Below the pieces are notes generated by a model, which was not told the DNA's origin, did no database searches, and worked only from the letters and a program-made list of their open reading frames with translations. Of a stretch of DNA of 64,000 nucleotides, positions 26,221 through 34,209 are shown one piece after another; the first letter of the stretch is position 1; every line of letters starts with the position of its first letter. This stretch comes from Rhizobium sp. G21 (GTDB taxonomy: Bacteria; Pseudomonadota; Alphaproteobacteria; Rhizobiales; Rhizobiaceae): the NCBI RefSeq assembly GCF_014158035.1, contig NZ_JACFXW010000002.1, positions 581,001 to 645,000 of the forward strand, in the 5' to 3' direction. Position numbers and translations under genes: made by a program.

Positions 26221-27011
26221 TTAGTGCGCGTCGTCCTCGTCATTTCTCAAGAGCTCCAGGATCTCCCGCTTCATGGCGATGAATTCCGGCTCCAGCACGA
26301 TGTCGGCCGAGCGCGGCCGGGGATCGTGACCCTGATTTCCTTCTTGATCAGGCCGGGCCGCCCGGACATGACCAGCACGCGGTCGGCGAGCAGGATCGCT
26401 TCCTCGATGTCATGGGTGACGAAGAGCACGGTCTTCTTGGTCGATTCCCACACGCGCAGCAGCAGTTTCTGCATCTGGTGGCGCGTCTGGCTGTCGAGCG
26501 CGCCGAAGGGTTCGTCCATCAGCAGCACTTCGGGATCGTTGGCGAGCGCGCGGGCGATGGCGACGCGTTGCTTCATGCCGCCCGACAGCTGCGACGGATA
26601 GTGGTTGGCGAATTTCGACAGGCCGACCTCGGCGAGATAATGCTCGACCAGATCCTTGCGGGTGGCGGGGTTGACGCCTTTTCGCTTCGGGCCGTATTCG
26701 ACATTCTGCGCGACCGTCAGCCAGGGAAACAGCGTGTAGCCCTGGAAGACCATGCCGCGATCGGGCCCCGGTTCGGTGACGCTGCGGCTCCCCACCGCGA
26801 TGTCGCCGCCGGTCCGGTCCTCGAGCCCGGCGATCAGATAGAGAAGACTCGACTTTCCGCAGCCTGATGGCCCGACGATGACGCAGAACTCGTTCTTTTC
26901 GACATGCAACGAGATGTCGTTGAGCGCGAGAACCGATTTCTTGCCCGCGCCGTAACGCAACTGTACATGCGAGACGGAAATATCCGAGGAATTGTAATCG
27001 AGTTTGGACAT
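26221..27011 (-). CDS. NitT/TauT-type ABC importer ATP-binding protein, frameshifted near the end
   Basis: ATPase of the SsuB/TauB/NrtD group, about 263 residues after correction. Walker A GPSGCGKSSLLYLIAG, Q-loop MVFQGYTLFPWLTVAQN, signature LSGGMKQRVAIARALA, Walker B VLLMDEPFGALDSQTR, H-loop LFVTHDIEEAILLADRVLVM. After IRVTIP the open frame goes off; the natural tail (RSADIVLEPEFIAMKREILE, LLRNDEDDAH) is in the next frame and stops at 26221. One base is missing in the GGGG run at 26319-26322 (plus strand). It works with the permease and binding protein upstream. Confidence 0.88.
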
Positions 27012-27021
27012 GCGGCGCCTC

Positions 27022-27822
27022 TCAATTGGCCCAGGGCGCCAGATAGCGGCGAATGAGGCGGAAGATCTTGTCGGTGCAGAGGCCGAGCAGGCCGATCATG
27101 GCGATCGCCATGAAGATGACATCGACCTGGAAGCCGCGCGCCGCCTTCAGCGAGATATAGCCGAGGCCGGCGCGGGCGGCGACGAGTTCGGCGACCACCA
27201 GATAGGTCCAGGCCCAGCCCATGGTGACGCGCAGCACGTCGAGAATGTTGGGCAGGGTCGCCGGCAGCACGATGTGGAACACGGTCTCGATGCGGCGCGT
27301 GCCGAGCGTATAGGCGGCGTTGATCAGGTCGCGCGGCACCGAATGCGCGGCGTCGGCGATCATCACCAATTGCTGGAAGAATATGCCGAAGATGATCACG
27401 GCCATCTTCTGCTCGATGCCGATGCCGATCCACAGGATGAACAGCGGCACGAAGGAGGTGACCGGCAGATAGCGGATGAAGTTGACCAGCGGATCGAACA
27501 GCCCCTGCACCACACGGTAGGAGCCCATCAGCAACCCGAGGGGGACCGCGAAGACGGAGGAGACGACGAAGCCGAGCATCACGACCTTGAGACTTGAGGA
27601 CGTGTGTTCCCAAAGTTGGCCGTTCTGAGCAAATTTTAGCGTGGTTTCAAGGACATGGCCAGGGCTCGGCAGAAACATGTCCGGCACGTAGCCGGACAAG
27701 GTCACCAAGATCCAGAAGCCGATGACCAGCACCCAGACCAGCACGCCGAGGCCCGCCGTCAGTGACGGCGGAATAGCGCGAAACGGCGACGCCATGTCTT
27801 TGAGAAGAGAACGTTGAGACAA
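27022..27822 (-). CDS. NitT/TauT-type ABC importer permease
   Basis: 266-residue inner-membrane protein of the SsuC/TauC family with about six hydrophobic segments (VLVWVLVIGFWILVTLSGYV is the first). The EAA-type loop is RDLINAAYTLGTRRIETVFH. Ten bases separate it from the ATPase downstream and a hairpin separates it from the binding protein upstream. The two permease subunits of such importers are usually identical, so one gene suffices. Relatives carry sulfonates, nitrate, thiamine precursors or aromatic acids; the cargo is not decided. Confidence 0.9.
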   Translation of the reverse strand: MSQRSLLKDMASPFRAIPPSLTAGLGVLVWVLVIGFWILVTLSGYVPDMFLPSPGHVLETTLKFAQNGQLWEHTSSSLKVVMLGFVVSSVFAVPLGLLMGSYRVVQGLFDPLVNFIRYLPVTSFVPLFILWIGIGIEQKMAVIIFGIFFQQLVMIADAAHSVPRDLINAAYTLGTRRIETVFHIVLPATLPNILDVLRVTMGWAWTYLVVAELVAARAGLGYISLKAARGFQVDVIFMAIAMIGLLGLCTDKIFRLIRRYLAPWAN

Positions 27823-27871
27823 ATCGAAACTCCAGCTCCGGCCTTCGGGACAGGCGAGGCGCGTCTTCAGA

Positions 27872-27892
27872 CCGGGCGGCTGGGCCGCCCGG
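27872..27892 (-). terminator. Hairpin between binding protein and permease genes
   Basis: CCGGGCGGC-TGG-GCCGCCCGG is a perfect 9-base-pair stem with a three-base loop, 16 bases after the binding-protein stop. No T-run follows, so it more likely protects the binding-protein message or partly terminates than stops transcription fully. Confidence 0.5.
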
Positions 27893-27907
27893 CGAAGAGG
27901 TGAGCGT

Positions 27908-28888
27908 TTACTTGATGTCGAGGAACTGGGCGTCGACGACGTCTTCGAATTTGGCGTCCATCTTCACCTTGCCGAAGCCGCCCCAGATCTCGTTGCCGAG
28001 CTTGATCAACGTGCCGGCCTCACTATCGGCGCCGCCTTTGAAGAAGCGGGCGTTCTCGTCCTTGCCGTAGAAGTTCACCCCGGCGGCGGAATCGGCGAAA
28101 TCCTTGGGATCGGACAGCCAGCCGCCAACGCCCTTGGCCATGATGGCGTAAGCCTCTTCCTTGTTGGTCTTGATGTATTCATTGGCCTTGTAGAGGCCTT
28201 CGACCAGAGCTTTCACGTCTTCCGGATGTTTTTCGATATAGTCGCAGCGCAGCGAAAGCACGTCGACGATCACGCCGGGAGTCTTGGAGGAATCGATCAG
28301 CACCTTGCCCTTGTTGGCCTTCTTGGCCAGCGTCAGATGCGGCTCCCAAGTCACGGCGACAGGGATGCGGTCTGCCATGAAGGCGGCGGCGGCGTCGTCG
28401 GCGGTCATGTTGGTGACCTTGACGTCCGCTTCCGTCATGCCTTCGCGCTTGAGCAGGATGTTGAACCAGAACTGCGAGACCGAGCCTTCGTTGAGGCCGA
28501 CTTCCATGCCCTTCAAATCCTTGATGGAATTGACGGTGGTCGGCGTCAGCATGCCGTCGCCGCCATGGCTGTCGTCGAGCGCATAGACCGTTTTGAAGCA
28601 GAATTCCTTGGTGCGGTATTGCAGCGTCTCATCGATCGTGCCGGCGTCGCCGTCGAGTTCGCCCGAGGCTTCGGCCGCCATGGCGAGCGCATGGTCTTCG
28701 ACGATCTGCAGATCGACATCCAAGCCCTTTTCCTTGAAGTAGCCGAGGTCGCGGGCGAGGAAGAGCGGGCCATAGCCGACCCAGGTGGTCATGCCGAGCT
28801 TCATCGTGCCGGCTTCGGCGGCGCCAGCCGCGAGGAGCGCGACGCCGGCGGCCAGCGAAGTCTTGAACAGGCGAGAAAGAGATTTCAT
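27908..28888 (-). CDS. NitT/TauT-type ABC importer periplasmic binding protein
   Basis: Periplasmic binding protein of the SsuA/TauA/NMT1 family, 326 residues. Signal peptide MKSLSRLFKTSLAAGVALLA then AGAAEA, cleaved after AEA. Mature start GTMKLGMTTWVGYGPLFLAR, then LGYFKEKGLDVDLQIVEDHA, the classical NMT1-like opening. Internal region VGLNEGSVSQFWFNILLKRE lines the ligand cleft in relatives. It is first in a three-gene importer operon ending with the ATPase; the GMC oxidoreductase follows 75 bases later on the same strand. A LysR gene lies upstream. Ligand unknown; sulfonate-type specificity is not supported by neighbouring genes. Confidence 0.9.
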   Translation of the reverse strand: MKSLSRLFKTSLAAGVALLAAGAAEAGTMKLGMTTWVGYGPLFLARDLGYFKEKGLDVDLQIVEDHALAMAAEASGELDGDAGTIDETLQYRTKEFCFKTVYALDDSHGGDGMLTPTTVNSIKDLKGMEVGLNEGSVSQFWFNILLKREGMTEADVKVTNMTADDAAAAFMADRIPVAVTWEPHLTLAKKANKGKVLIDSSKTPGVIVDVLSLRCDYIEKHPEDVKALVEGLYKANEYIKTNKEEAYAIMAKGVGGWLSDPKDFADSAAGVNFYGKDENARFFKGGADSEAGTLIKLGNEIWGGFGKVKMDAKFEDVVDAQFLDIK

Positions 28889-29052
28889 GTGACGTTCCCT
28901 TGTCTGTGGTTCGTTCTCGACGTCCTGGCTCCCGACGGATGTCGCTTGGGCGGGAGGAGCCCAAGACCGTGCCGGACCGGCGTCTTTTTTCGTTGCCTAT
29001 ACAAGTAAGCATGGAACGTTCATTTGGAAAAATAGACTTTTCTGACGAATTT

Positions 29053-29071
29053 GATTAGGAAAAACCTAATC
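29053..29071. promoter_or_regulatory. Inverted repeat upstream of the NitT/TauT operon
   Basis: GATTAGG-AAAAA-CCTAATC, a perfect 7-base dyad with a 5-base spacer, in the 291-base gap between the LysR gene end and the binding-protein start. It contains a T-N11-A core (TTAGGAAAAACCTAA), the general form of LysR-type binding sites, so it may be the site for the LysR protein encoded next to it. It could also be a weak transcript end for the LysR gene. Confidence 0.45.
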
Positions 29072-29179
29072 AGCAGCCATTCGCATGAGCTGGTGCGAAA
29101 GAAGGTCAAAAAATGTGCAGGCGGCTGCAAGTCCTTGGGCGCCTGCCTTTTTGCAAGCAGATCCAGCTTTTCTATCTCG

Positions 29180-30124
29180 TCAGCGGCGCTTGTGGCCCAT
29201 CGCCGGCGCCACCATCCCCGGAATATAGGAATCGGAGATGAACGCGCGGGCATGCGCGCTGAAGGCGGAAAGCAGGCGCGATTTTCGCAGCTGCTTGAGC
29301 GTCGCGACGCCGATGGTCATCGGCCTGTGATCGCCCGCGAGCCGCACGCGCGTGACGCGGCGGCCGTCCAGCGCCTGCTCGGAGCGCGACGTGACATTGG
29401 CGAGCGTATAACCGTAGCCGTTGGCGACCATGGTGCGGATGACATCCGGTTGCGAGAAGCGGAAGCCTATGGTGGGCTGGAGACCCTCCTTGAGGAAGAG
29501 CGCCATGAAATACTCCGCAGAAATCGGCATATCCAGGAGGATCAGCGGCAGCTCGACCAGTTCCTGCAACGTCACGGCGGATTGGCGGGCCAGGGGATGC
29601 GTCTCGCCGACGACCGCATGCACGGGCAGGTCGACGAGCGGTAGGAAGTCTATGCCCTGCGGAATCTGCAGGTCATAGGTGATGGCGACGTCGATCGTCG
29701 CCTTATGCAGCCCTGACAGCAGCGTTTCCTGGTGATCGGCGAAGGGGCGGATCGACGCCTTCGGGAAAGCGGACATGAAGGACAGCGCCAATTCCGGCAG
29801 GATCATCGGCGCGAGCGTGGTCAGGCAGCCGATATTGAGCTGCCCCCTCACCTCTTCCGAGGTCGCCGTGGCGGCCGAATACATCGCTTCGGCCTGTTCG
29901 ATCAGCCGCTTCGCCTCCATCAGCATCACGCGTCCGGCCGGCGTCAGCGACAGGCCCTGGGCGTGATGACGGACGAAGAGCTGCACTTCCAGCTCCTGCT
30001 CCAATTGCGAAATCGCCGTGGAGATCGAGGGCGAGGAGATGTTGATGCGCTCGGACGCCTGTGAAATGCTGCCGGTTTCGCCGGCGGCGATGAAATATTC
30101 GAGCTGTCTCAGCGTGAAGCGCAT
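29180..30124 (-). CDS. LysR-family transcriptional regulator
   Basis: 314 residues. N-terminal winged helix-turn-helix: MRFTLRQLEYFIAAGETGSI, SQASERINISSPSISTAISQ, LEQELEVQLFVRHHAQGLSL. The remainder is the LysR substrate-binding domain (GQLNIGCLTTLAPMILPELA at its start; VIRTMVANGYGYTLANVTSR near the end). It is transcribed toward the NitT/TauT importer operon and the inverted repeat at 29053, so it probably controls that operon in response to the imported compound or a breakdown product. Confidence 0.9.
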   Translation of the reverse strand: MRFTLRQLEYFIAAGETGSISQASERINISSPSISTAISQLEQELEVQLFVRHHAQGLSLTPAGRVMLMEAKRLIEQAEAMYSAATATSEEVRGQLNIGCLTTLAPMILPELALSFMSAFPKASIRPFADHQETLLSGLHKATIDVAITYDLQIPQGIDFLPLVDLPVHAVVGETHPLARQSAVTLQELVELPLILLDMPISAEYFMALFLKEGLQPTIGFRFSQPDVIRTMVANGYGYTLANVTSRSEQALDGRRVTRVRLAGDHRPMTIGVATLKQLRKSRLLSAFSAHARAFISDSYIPGMVAPAMGHKRR

Positions 30125-30200
30125 GCGGCGGATGTCCGGTGTTCGTCGGTTTCGCCGGTCCGGCGTCTCCGTTCAATCGAGCTTATCGTTCGCGAGTTTC

Positions 30201-30920
30201 TCAGCCCAGCCCGTTCTTGAGGGCGTAGAGCGCGCGCGAGCGCTCCAGATGCTTGATCATGGCGTTTTCCGCAGCATCGGGGTCATGGGCCTCGATGGCG
30301 GCGATGATATCCTCGTGCTCGGCCAGCGTGAAATTCTCCTTGCCGGTCCAGATCAGCATTTCCGTGTGATAGGCTTTGAGCCAGCCGAGCATGGCCTCGC
30401 TCACCGCCTCGAAAATCGGATTGCCGGAGATGCGGGCGATCGCCGTATGGAATTCCATATCGGCGCCGATAAAGCCTTCGGAATCGCCGAGCTGCGCTTT
30501 CTGCTTTTCGAGCTTGGACTTGAGTTCGCGGATCTGCTCGTCCGTGGCCTTTTCGGCGGCTTCCCGCACCATGCCGCGCTCGAAAAAGATGCGGGCTGAC
30601 TTCAGATGTTCGAGCGAATCCGAAGAACCCGCCAGCATGACCTTGGCGGGCAGATCCACCTGGCGCAGCAGTGATTGGGCAGTGACCTTCAGCACCCGCG
30701 CCCGTTCTCCATGCGAGATTTCCACCAGTCCCTTGCCGGCCAAGGCCTGCATGGCTTCGCGGATCGCCGGCCGGCCGACGTCGAACCGCTCCATCAGCGT
30801 TCTCTCGGACGGCATTTCGTCGCCGGCCTTGAGTTCGCCGGTTTCGATGAGCGCCTTTAAACGCAAAAACACCTCGTCGGAAAGTTTCCGCCGCACGATC
30901 GGTTCGGAGAGGATAGTCAT
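30201..30920 (-). CDS. GntR-family (FadR/FCD type) regulator, probable regulator of the apiose locus
   Basis: 239 residues. The N-terminal winged helix has LSDEVFLRLKALIETGELKA, GDEMPSERTLMERFDVGRPA and IREAMQALAGKGLVEISHGE. The C-terminal FCD domain has metal/ligand histidines in GADMEFHTAIARISGNPIF and NFTLAEHEDIIAAIEAHDPD. Start ATG 30920 has GAAGGTGA just upstream. It diverges from oiaX, and an 18-base element between the two genes overlaps the regulator's own TATAAT. The same element recurs upstream of apnO at 42580. This arrangement argues that it represses the whole D-apiose locus and itself, and is released by a pathway intermediate; the effector is unknown. Confidence 0.88.
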   Translation of the reverse strand: MTILSEPIVRRKLSDEVFLRLKALIETGELKAGDEMPSERTLMERFDVGRPAIREAMQALAGKGLVEISHGERARVLKVTAQSLLRQVDLPAKVMLAGSSDSLEHLKSARIFFERGMVREAAEKATDEQIRELKSKLEKQKAQLGDSEGFIGADMEFHTAIARISGNPIFEAVSEAMLGWLKAYHTEMLIWTGKENFTLAEHEDIIAAIEAHDPDAAENAMIKHLERSRALYALKNGLG

Positions 30921-31005
30921 CGCGTCACCTTCTGTTTCGCCGCTGATCTTATGCACGATTGCGCGAAGCAAGAAAACCGTCGGCAGGCCCTTGCATGACA
31001 GTGAT

Positions 31006-31023
31006 ACTCATTATACCAGTTGC
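31006..31023. promoter_or_regulatory. Proposed apiose operator, copy 1 (regulator/oiaX divergent promoter)
   Basis: Read on the minus strand: GCAACTGGTATAATGAGT. Copy 2 at 42580-42597 (plus strand) is GCAACTGGTATGATGAGT, 17 of 18 identical. It contains a TATAAT (31015-31010, minus) that can serve as the regulator's -10, and the plus-strand TATACC serves as a possible -10 for oiaX with TTGCAT at 30991-30996. The core is an imperfect dyad, ACTCAT-TAT-ACCAGT, as expected for a FadR-type dimer. Confidence 0.7.
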
Positions 31024-31060
31024 CATCTAGCTGCAACGCGAATGCTCGGGGAGGAGCGGC

Positions 31061-32317
31061 GTGATCCGGGTCACCTATCGTATCGAAACGTCGGGCTCCA
31101 TCGAAAAAATGGCCGCCAAGATCGCCAGCGACCAGTCCACCGGCACATTCGTGGCGCTGCCCGGAGAAACGGAAGAACTCAAGGCCCGCGTTGCGGCCCG
31201 CGTCGTCGAGATCCGCCCCCTGCCCCCGACCGACAAGCCTTCATTTCCGGACGAAGGCGGCGGCGCGAAACTGTTTCACCGCGCCGATGTCGATATCGAT
31301 TTTCCCCTGGATGCGGTGGGGACTGATCTCTCCGCGTTGATGACGATCTGCATCGGCGGGGTCTTTTCGATCAAGGGCATGACCGGCATCCGTATCGTCG
31401 ATCTCAAACTGCCCGACGCGTTCCGCGCCGCTCATCCCGGACCGCAATTCGGCGTGCAAGGCAGTCGCAAACTGACCGGCGTCGCGGATCGGCCCATCAT
31501 CGGCACCATCGTCAAGCCGGCGCTCGGCCTGCGACCGCATGAGACGGCGGAGATGGTCGGCGAACTGATCGAGGCCGGCGTCGATTTCATCAAGGACGAC
31601 GAGAAGCTGATGAGCCCGGCCTATTCGTCGCTCGAGGACCGGGTTGCGGCGATCATGCCGCGCATTCTCGACCACGAGCAGAAGACCGGCAAGAAGGTGA
31701 TGTACGCCTTCGGCATTTCGCATGCCGATCCCGATGAGATGATGCGCAATCATGATCTTGTGCTCAAGGCTGGCGGCAATTGCGCCGTCGTCAACATCAA
31801 CTCGATCGGGTTCAGTGGCATGAGCTTCCTGCGCAAGCGTTCGGGCCTCGTGCTGCATGCTCATCGCAATGGCTGGGATGTTCTCACCCGGCATGCCGGC
31901 ATCGGCTTCGAATTCTCCGTCTGGCAACAGTTCTGGCGGCTGCTCGGCGTCGACCAGTTCCAGATCAACGGCATCCGGGTCAAATACTGGGAGCCCGACG
32001 AGAGTTTCGTGCGCTCCTATCAAGCGGTGTCGACGCCGATCTTCGACGCCTCCGATTGCCCCCTGCCCGTGATCGGCTCGGGCCAATGGGGCGGCCAGGC
32101 GCCCGATACGATCAAGGCCACCGGCGGCTCGACCGATCTCCTCTATCTCTGCGGCGGCGGCATCGTCAGCCATCCGGATGGGCCCGGCGCGGGCGTCAAG
32201 GCCGTCCGGCAGGCCTGGGAGGCGGCGGCGGCGGATATCCCGCTCGACGACTATGCGCGCGATCATACCGAACTCGCCCGCTCGATCGAGAAATTCGCCG
32301 ACGGCAAGGCCGCCTGA
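31061..32317 (+). CDS. oiaX: RuBisCO-like protein, probable 3-oxo-isoapionate-4-phosphate decarboxylase
   Basis: Form IV RuBisCO-like protein of 418 residues; GTG start behind GGGGAGGAGCGGC. RuBisCO landmarks in order: GTIVKPALGL with Lys152, the FIKDDE site with Lys178 (the carbamylated, metal-binding lysine) and Asp180/Glu181, LHAHRNGW (His266, His268, Arg269), GSGQWGGQA (339-347) and CGGGIVSHPDG (364-374). A DUF1537 kinase follows, and lactonase, dehydrogenase and oxidoisomerase genes converge on it. This set matches the transport-dependent D-apiose pathway, where the RuBisCO-like enzyme removes CO2 from 3-oxo-isoapionate 4-phosphate to give L-erythrulose 1-phosphate. It does not fix CO2. 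The family call is certain; the specific reaction rests on context. Confidence 0.87.
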   Translation: MIRVTYRIETSGSIEKMAAKIASDQSTGTFVALPGETEELKARVAARVVEIRPLPPTDKPSFPDEGGGAKLFHRADVDIDFPLDAVGTDLSALMTICIGGVFSIKGMTGIRIVDLKLPDAFRAAHPGPQFGVQGSRKLTGVADRPIIGTIVKPALGLRPHETAEMVGELIEAGVDFIKDDEKLMSPAYSSLEDRVAAIMPRILDHEQKTGKKVMYAFGISHADPDEMMRNHDLVLKAGGNCAVVNINSIGFSGMSFLRKRSGLVLHAHRNGWDVLTRHAGIGFEFSVWQQFWRLLGVDQFQINGIRVKYWEPDESFVRSYQAVSTPIFDASDCPLPVIGSGQWGGQAPDTIKATGGSTDLLYLCGGGIVSHPDGPGAGVKAVRQAWEAAAADIPLDDYARDHTELARSIEKFADGKAA

Positions 32318-32338
32318 GACCCCTTCCCGGAGTAGGAT

Positions 32339-33663
32339 ATGACCCGCCCCTGATCAGCTATTACGGCGACGATTTTACCGGCTCGACCGATGTGATGGAG
32401 GCGCTCGCGTCCAACGGCGTCGATACGGTGTTGTTTTTGAAGAAGCCCGGCGGCGAGTTGGTGGAGCGGTTTCGGCAGGCGCGCGCCATGGGTCTTGCCG
32501 GTACGAGCCGCAGCGAAAGCCCGGACTGGATGGATGTCCATCTGAGCGATGCCTTGAGGTGGCTTGGCGGGCTCGACGCCGAACTCTGTCATTACAAGGT
32601 CTGCTCGACCTTCGATTCCAGCCCGGGGTTCGGCAATATCGGCAAGGCGATCGAGATCGGCGCAAACATATTCGGAAATCGGACCACGAGCCTCATCGTC
32701 GGCGCGCCGCAGATCCGCCGCTATACTGCTTTCGGCCAGTTGTTCGCCGCCTATCAGGGTCGTAACTACCGGATCGACCGCCATCCGGTGATGAGCCGGC
32801 ATCCGGTGACGCCGATGGACGAGGCGGATATTCTGCTGCATCTGGCGCGACAGACGAAGCTGTCGTCGGCGCTTTTGGATTGTGCGGGGCTCACCGGCCC
32901 CGATGTCGGCGGCGCGCTCGGTGCGGCGTTGGCGGACGATCCGGCCATCCTGTTGATCGACGTCCTGGATTCCGGCACGCAGGCCGCCGCGGGGCAGATC
33001 CTGTGGAATGCGCTGCGTGATCGCGGCCGTTTCGTCTGCGGCTCCTCGGGCGTCGAATATGCGCTGATCGAAGCCTGGCGGCAGGAGGGGCTGATCGGTG
33101 CGAAGCCGGGTTTTGAGCCGGTCGGGCCCGTCGAGCAGATCGCCGTGGTCTCCGGGTCCGTGTCGCCGACGACGGAGCGGCAGATCCGTCACGCGCTGGC
33201 GCATGGGTTTGAAGCGGTAGCGCTTGATCCGCTGCATTTGACCGGCGACAATGCGGAAAACGAGGTTGAACGCGGCGTGGTCGCTGGTTTGGAGATCCTG
33301 TCGCGCGGCGCGAGCCCGGTCATCTTCACGGCGCTCGGACCCTCCGCCGATCGCGGCAGCGAGATCGATATGCGCGAGGGCGCGCGTCACCGGATTGGTC
33401 GGGGGCTGGGAAAGATCCAGAAACGTCTGCTGGGTGAAGCGAAACTTCGCCGCGCGGTGGTGGCCGGCGGCGATACATCCAGCCATGCGCTCGGCGAAAT
33501 GGGGATCGAGGCGCTGACGCTGACCATGCCGTTGCCGCAGACGCCGGGCTCGCCGCTCTGCACGGCGCATGGCGGCGCTCTCGATGGTCTGCAGATCGCG
33601 CTCAAGGGTGGGCAGGTCGGCGGCGACGATTACTTTTCGATGATCCGCGCCGGCCGTCCCTGA
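32339..33663 (+). CDS. oiaK: DUF1537 (four-carbon acid sugar kinase family) kinase, probable 3-oxo-isoapionate kinase, frameshifted at codon 3-4
   Basis: Kinase of about 441 residues. N-terminal domain (PF07005) starts LISYYGDDFTGSTDVMEALA, with the GDDFTGS substrate motif; SLIVGAPQIRRYTAFGQLF follows. The C-terminal nucleotide-binding domain (PF17042) has VVSGSVSPTTERQI and AVVAGGDTSSHALGEMGIEA. The natural ATG is at 32339 behind GGAGTAGG, but MTRP is followed by a stop because CCCC at 32347-32350 lacks one C; restoring it gives MTRPLISYYGDDFTG. No other start keeps the motif, so an assembly indel is likely. It sits 22 bases after oiaX and would make the 4-phosphate that OiaX decarboxylates. 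Confidence 0.85.
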
Positions 33664-33673
33664 CGCTTCGAGA

Positions 33674-33693
33674 GAGGGCGGCTGTCCGCCCTC
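33674..33693. terminator. Hairpin between converging apiose units
   Basis: GAGGGCGG-CTGT-CCGCCCTC, a perfect 8-base-pair stem with four-base loop, eleven bases after the oiaK stop and before the DoxX stop on the other strand. It probably ends both transcripts. Confidence 0.55.
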
Positions 33694-33710
33694 CCCTCGT
33701 GAGAGATGGA

Positions 33711-34105
33711 TCAGGCCCTGGCGCGCTGGGCGTCGACGCTGAGCGGACCCCGCCGGCAAAGACGAGATACAGGAACAGGAAGCAGTAGAGGATCGCCGCG
33801 TCGCCGCCATTGTTCATCGGGAAGAAATTCTGCGGTGCATGCGCGATGAAATAGGCGAAGGCGCACATGCCCGAGGCGAGGAAGGCAGCCGGACGGGTGA
33901 GGAAGCCGACGGTCAGGAGAATGCCGCAGACCAGTTCGATGACGCCCGCCCACCAGCTCAGGCTGAAAGCGGCCGGATTCATGTCGGACAGGGGGAAGCC
34001 GAGCAGCTTGGCGGTGCCATGCTCGAGAAAGAGAAGGCCCGACATGATGCGGGTGATGCTGAGCATATAGGGCGAATAGGAGGTCAGTCTGTTGGTCAGC
34101 GTCAT
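33711..34105 (-). CDS. DoxX-family membrane protein, frameshifted near the end
   Basis: About 131 residues after correction, with four hydrophobic helices typical of DoxX: SITRIMSGLLFLEHGTAKLL, WWAGVIELVCGILLTVGFLT, AFLASGMCAFAYFIAHAPQN and ILYCFLFLYLVFAG. The natural end, GPLSVDAQRARA, lies in the next frame with stop at 33711; CCCC at 33748-33751 lacks one base, and the long extension of the open frame into oiaK is an artefact. It is the last gene of the minus-strand apiose operon, 104 bases after apnL. DoxX proteins act as membrane components in redox-related complexes; a role in apiose use is not known. Confidence 0.82.
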
Positions 34106-34209
34106 GTGTTTACTGCCTTGCTTGGCTGGGAGGACTATGCTTCAGCGCCATCGCACGGCCCGCAAAACTTGTCACGTCAACTCCAGATAACTTCCTCGTG
34201 AACATGTTT

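Noticed and set aside
29053..29071. CRISPR-like or insertion-sequence end repeat
   Set aside because: It is a single dyad with no further copies or spacers; a regulator site or weak terminator is the simpler reading.
31061..32317. Possible carbon-fixing RuBisCO large subunit
   Set aside because: There is no small subunit or phosphoribulokinase, and a kinase, lactonase and dehydrogenase of sugar-acid catabolism surround it; the RuBisCO-like form is the better reading.
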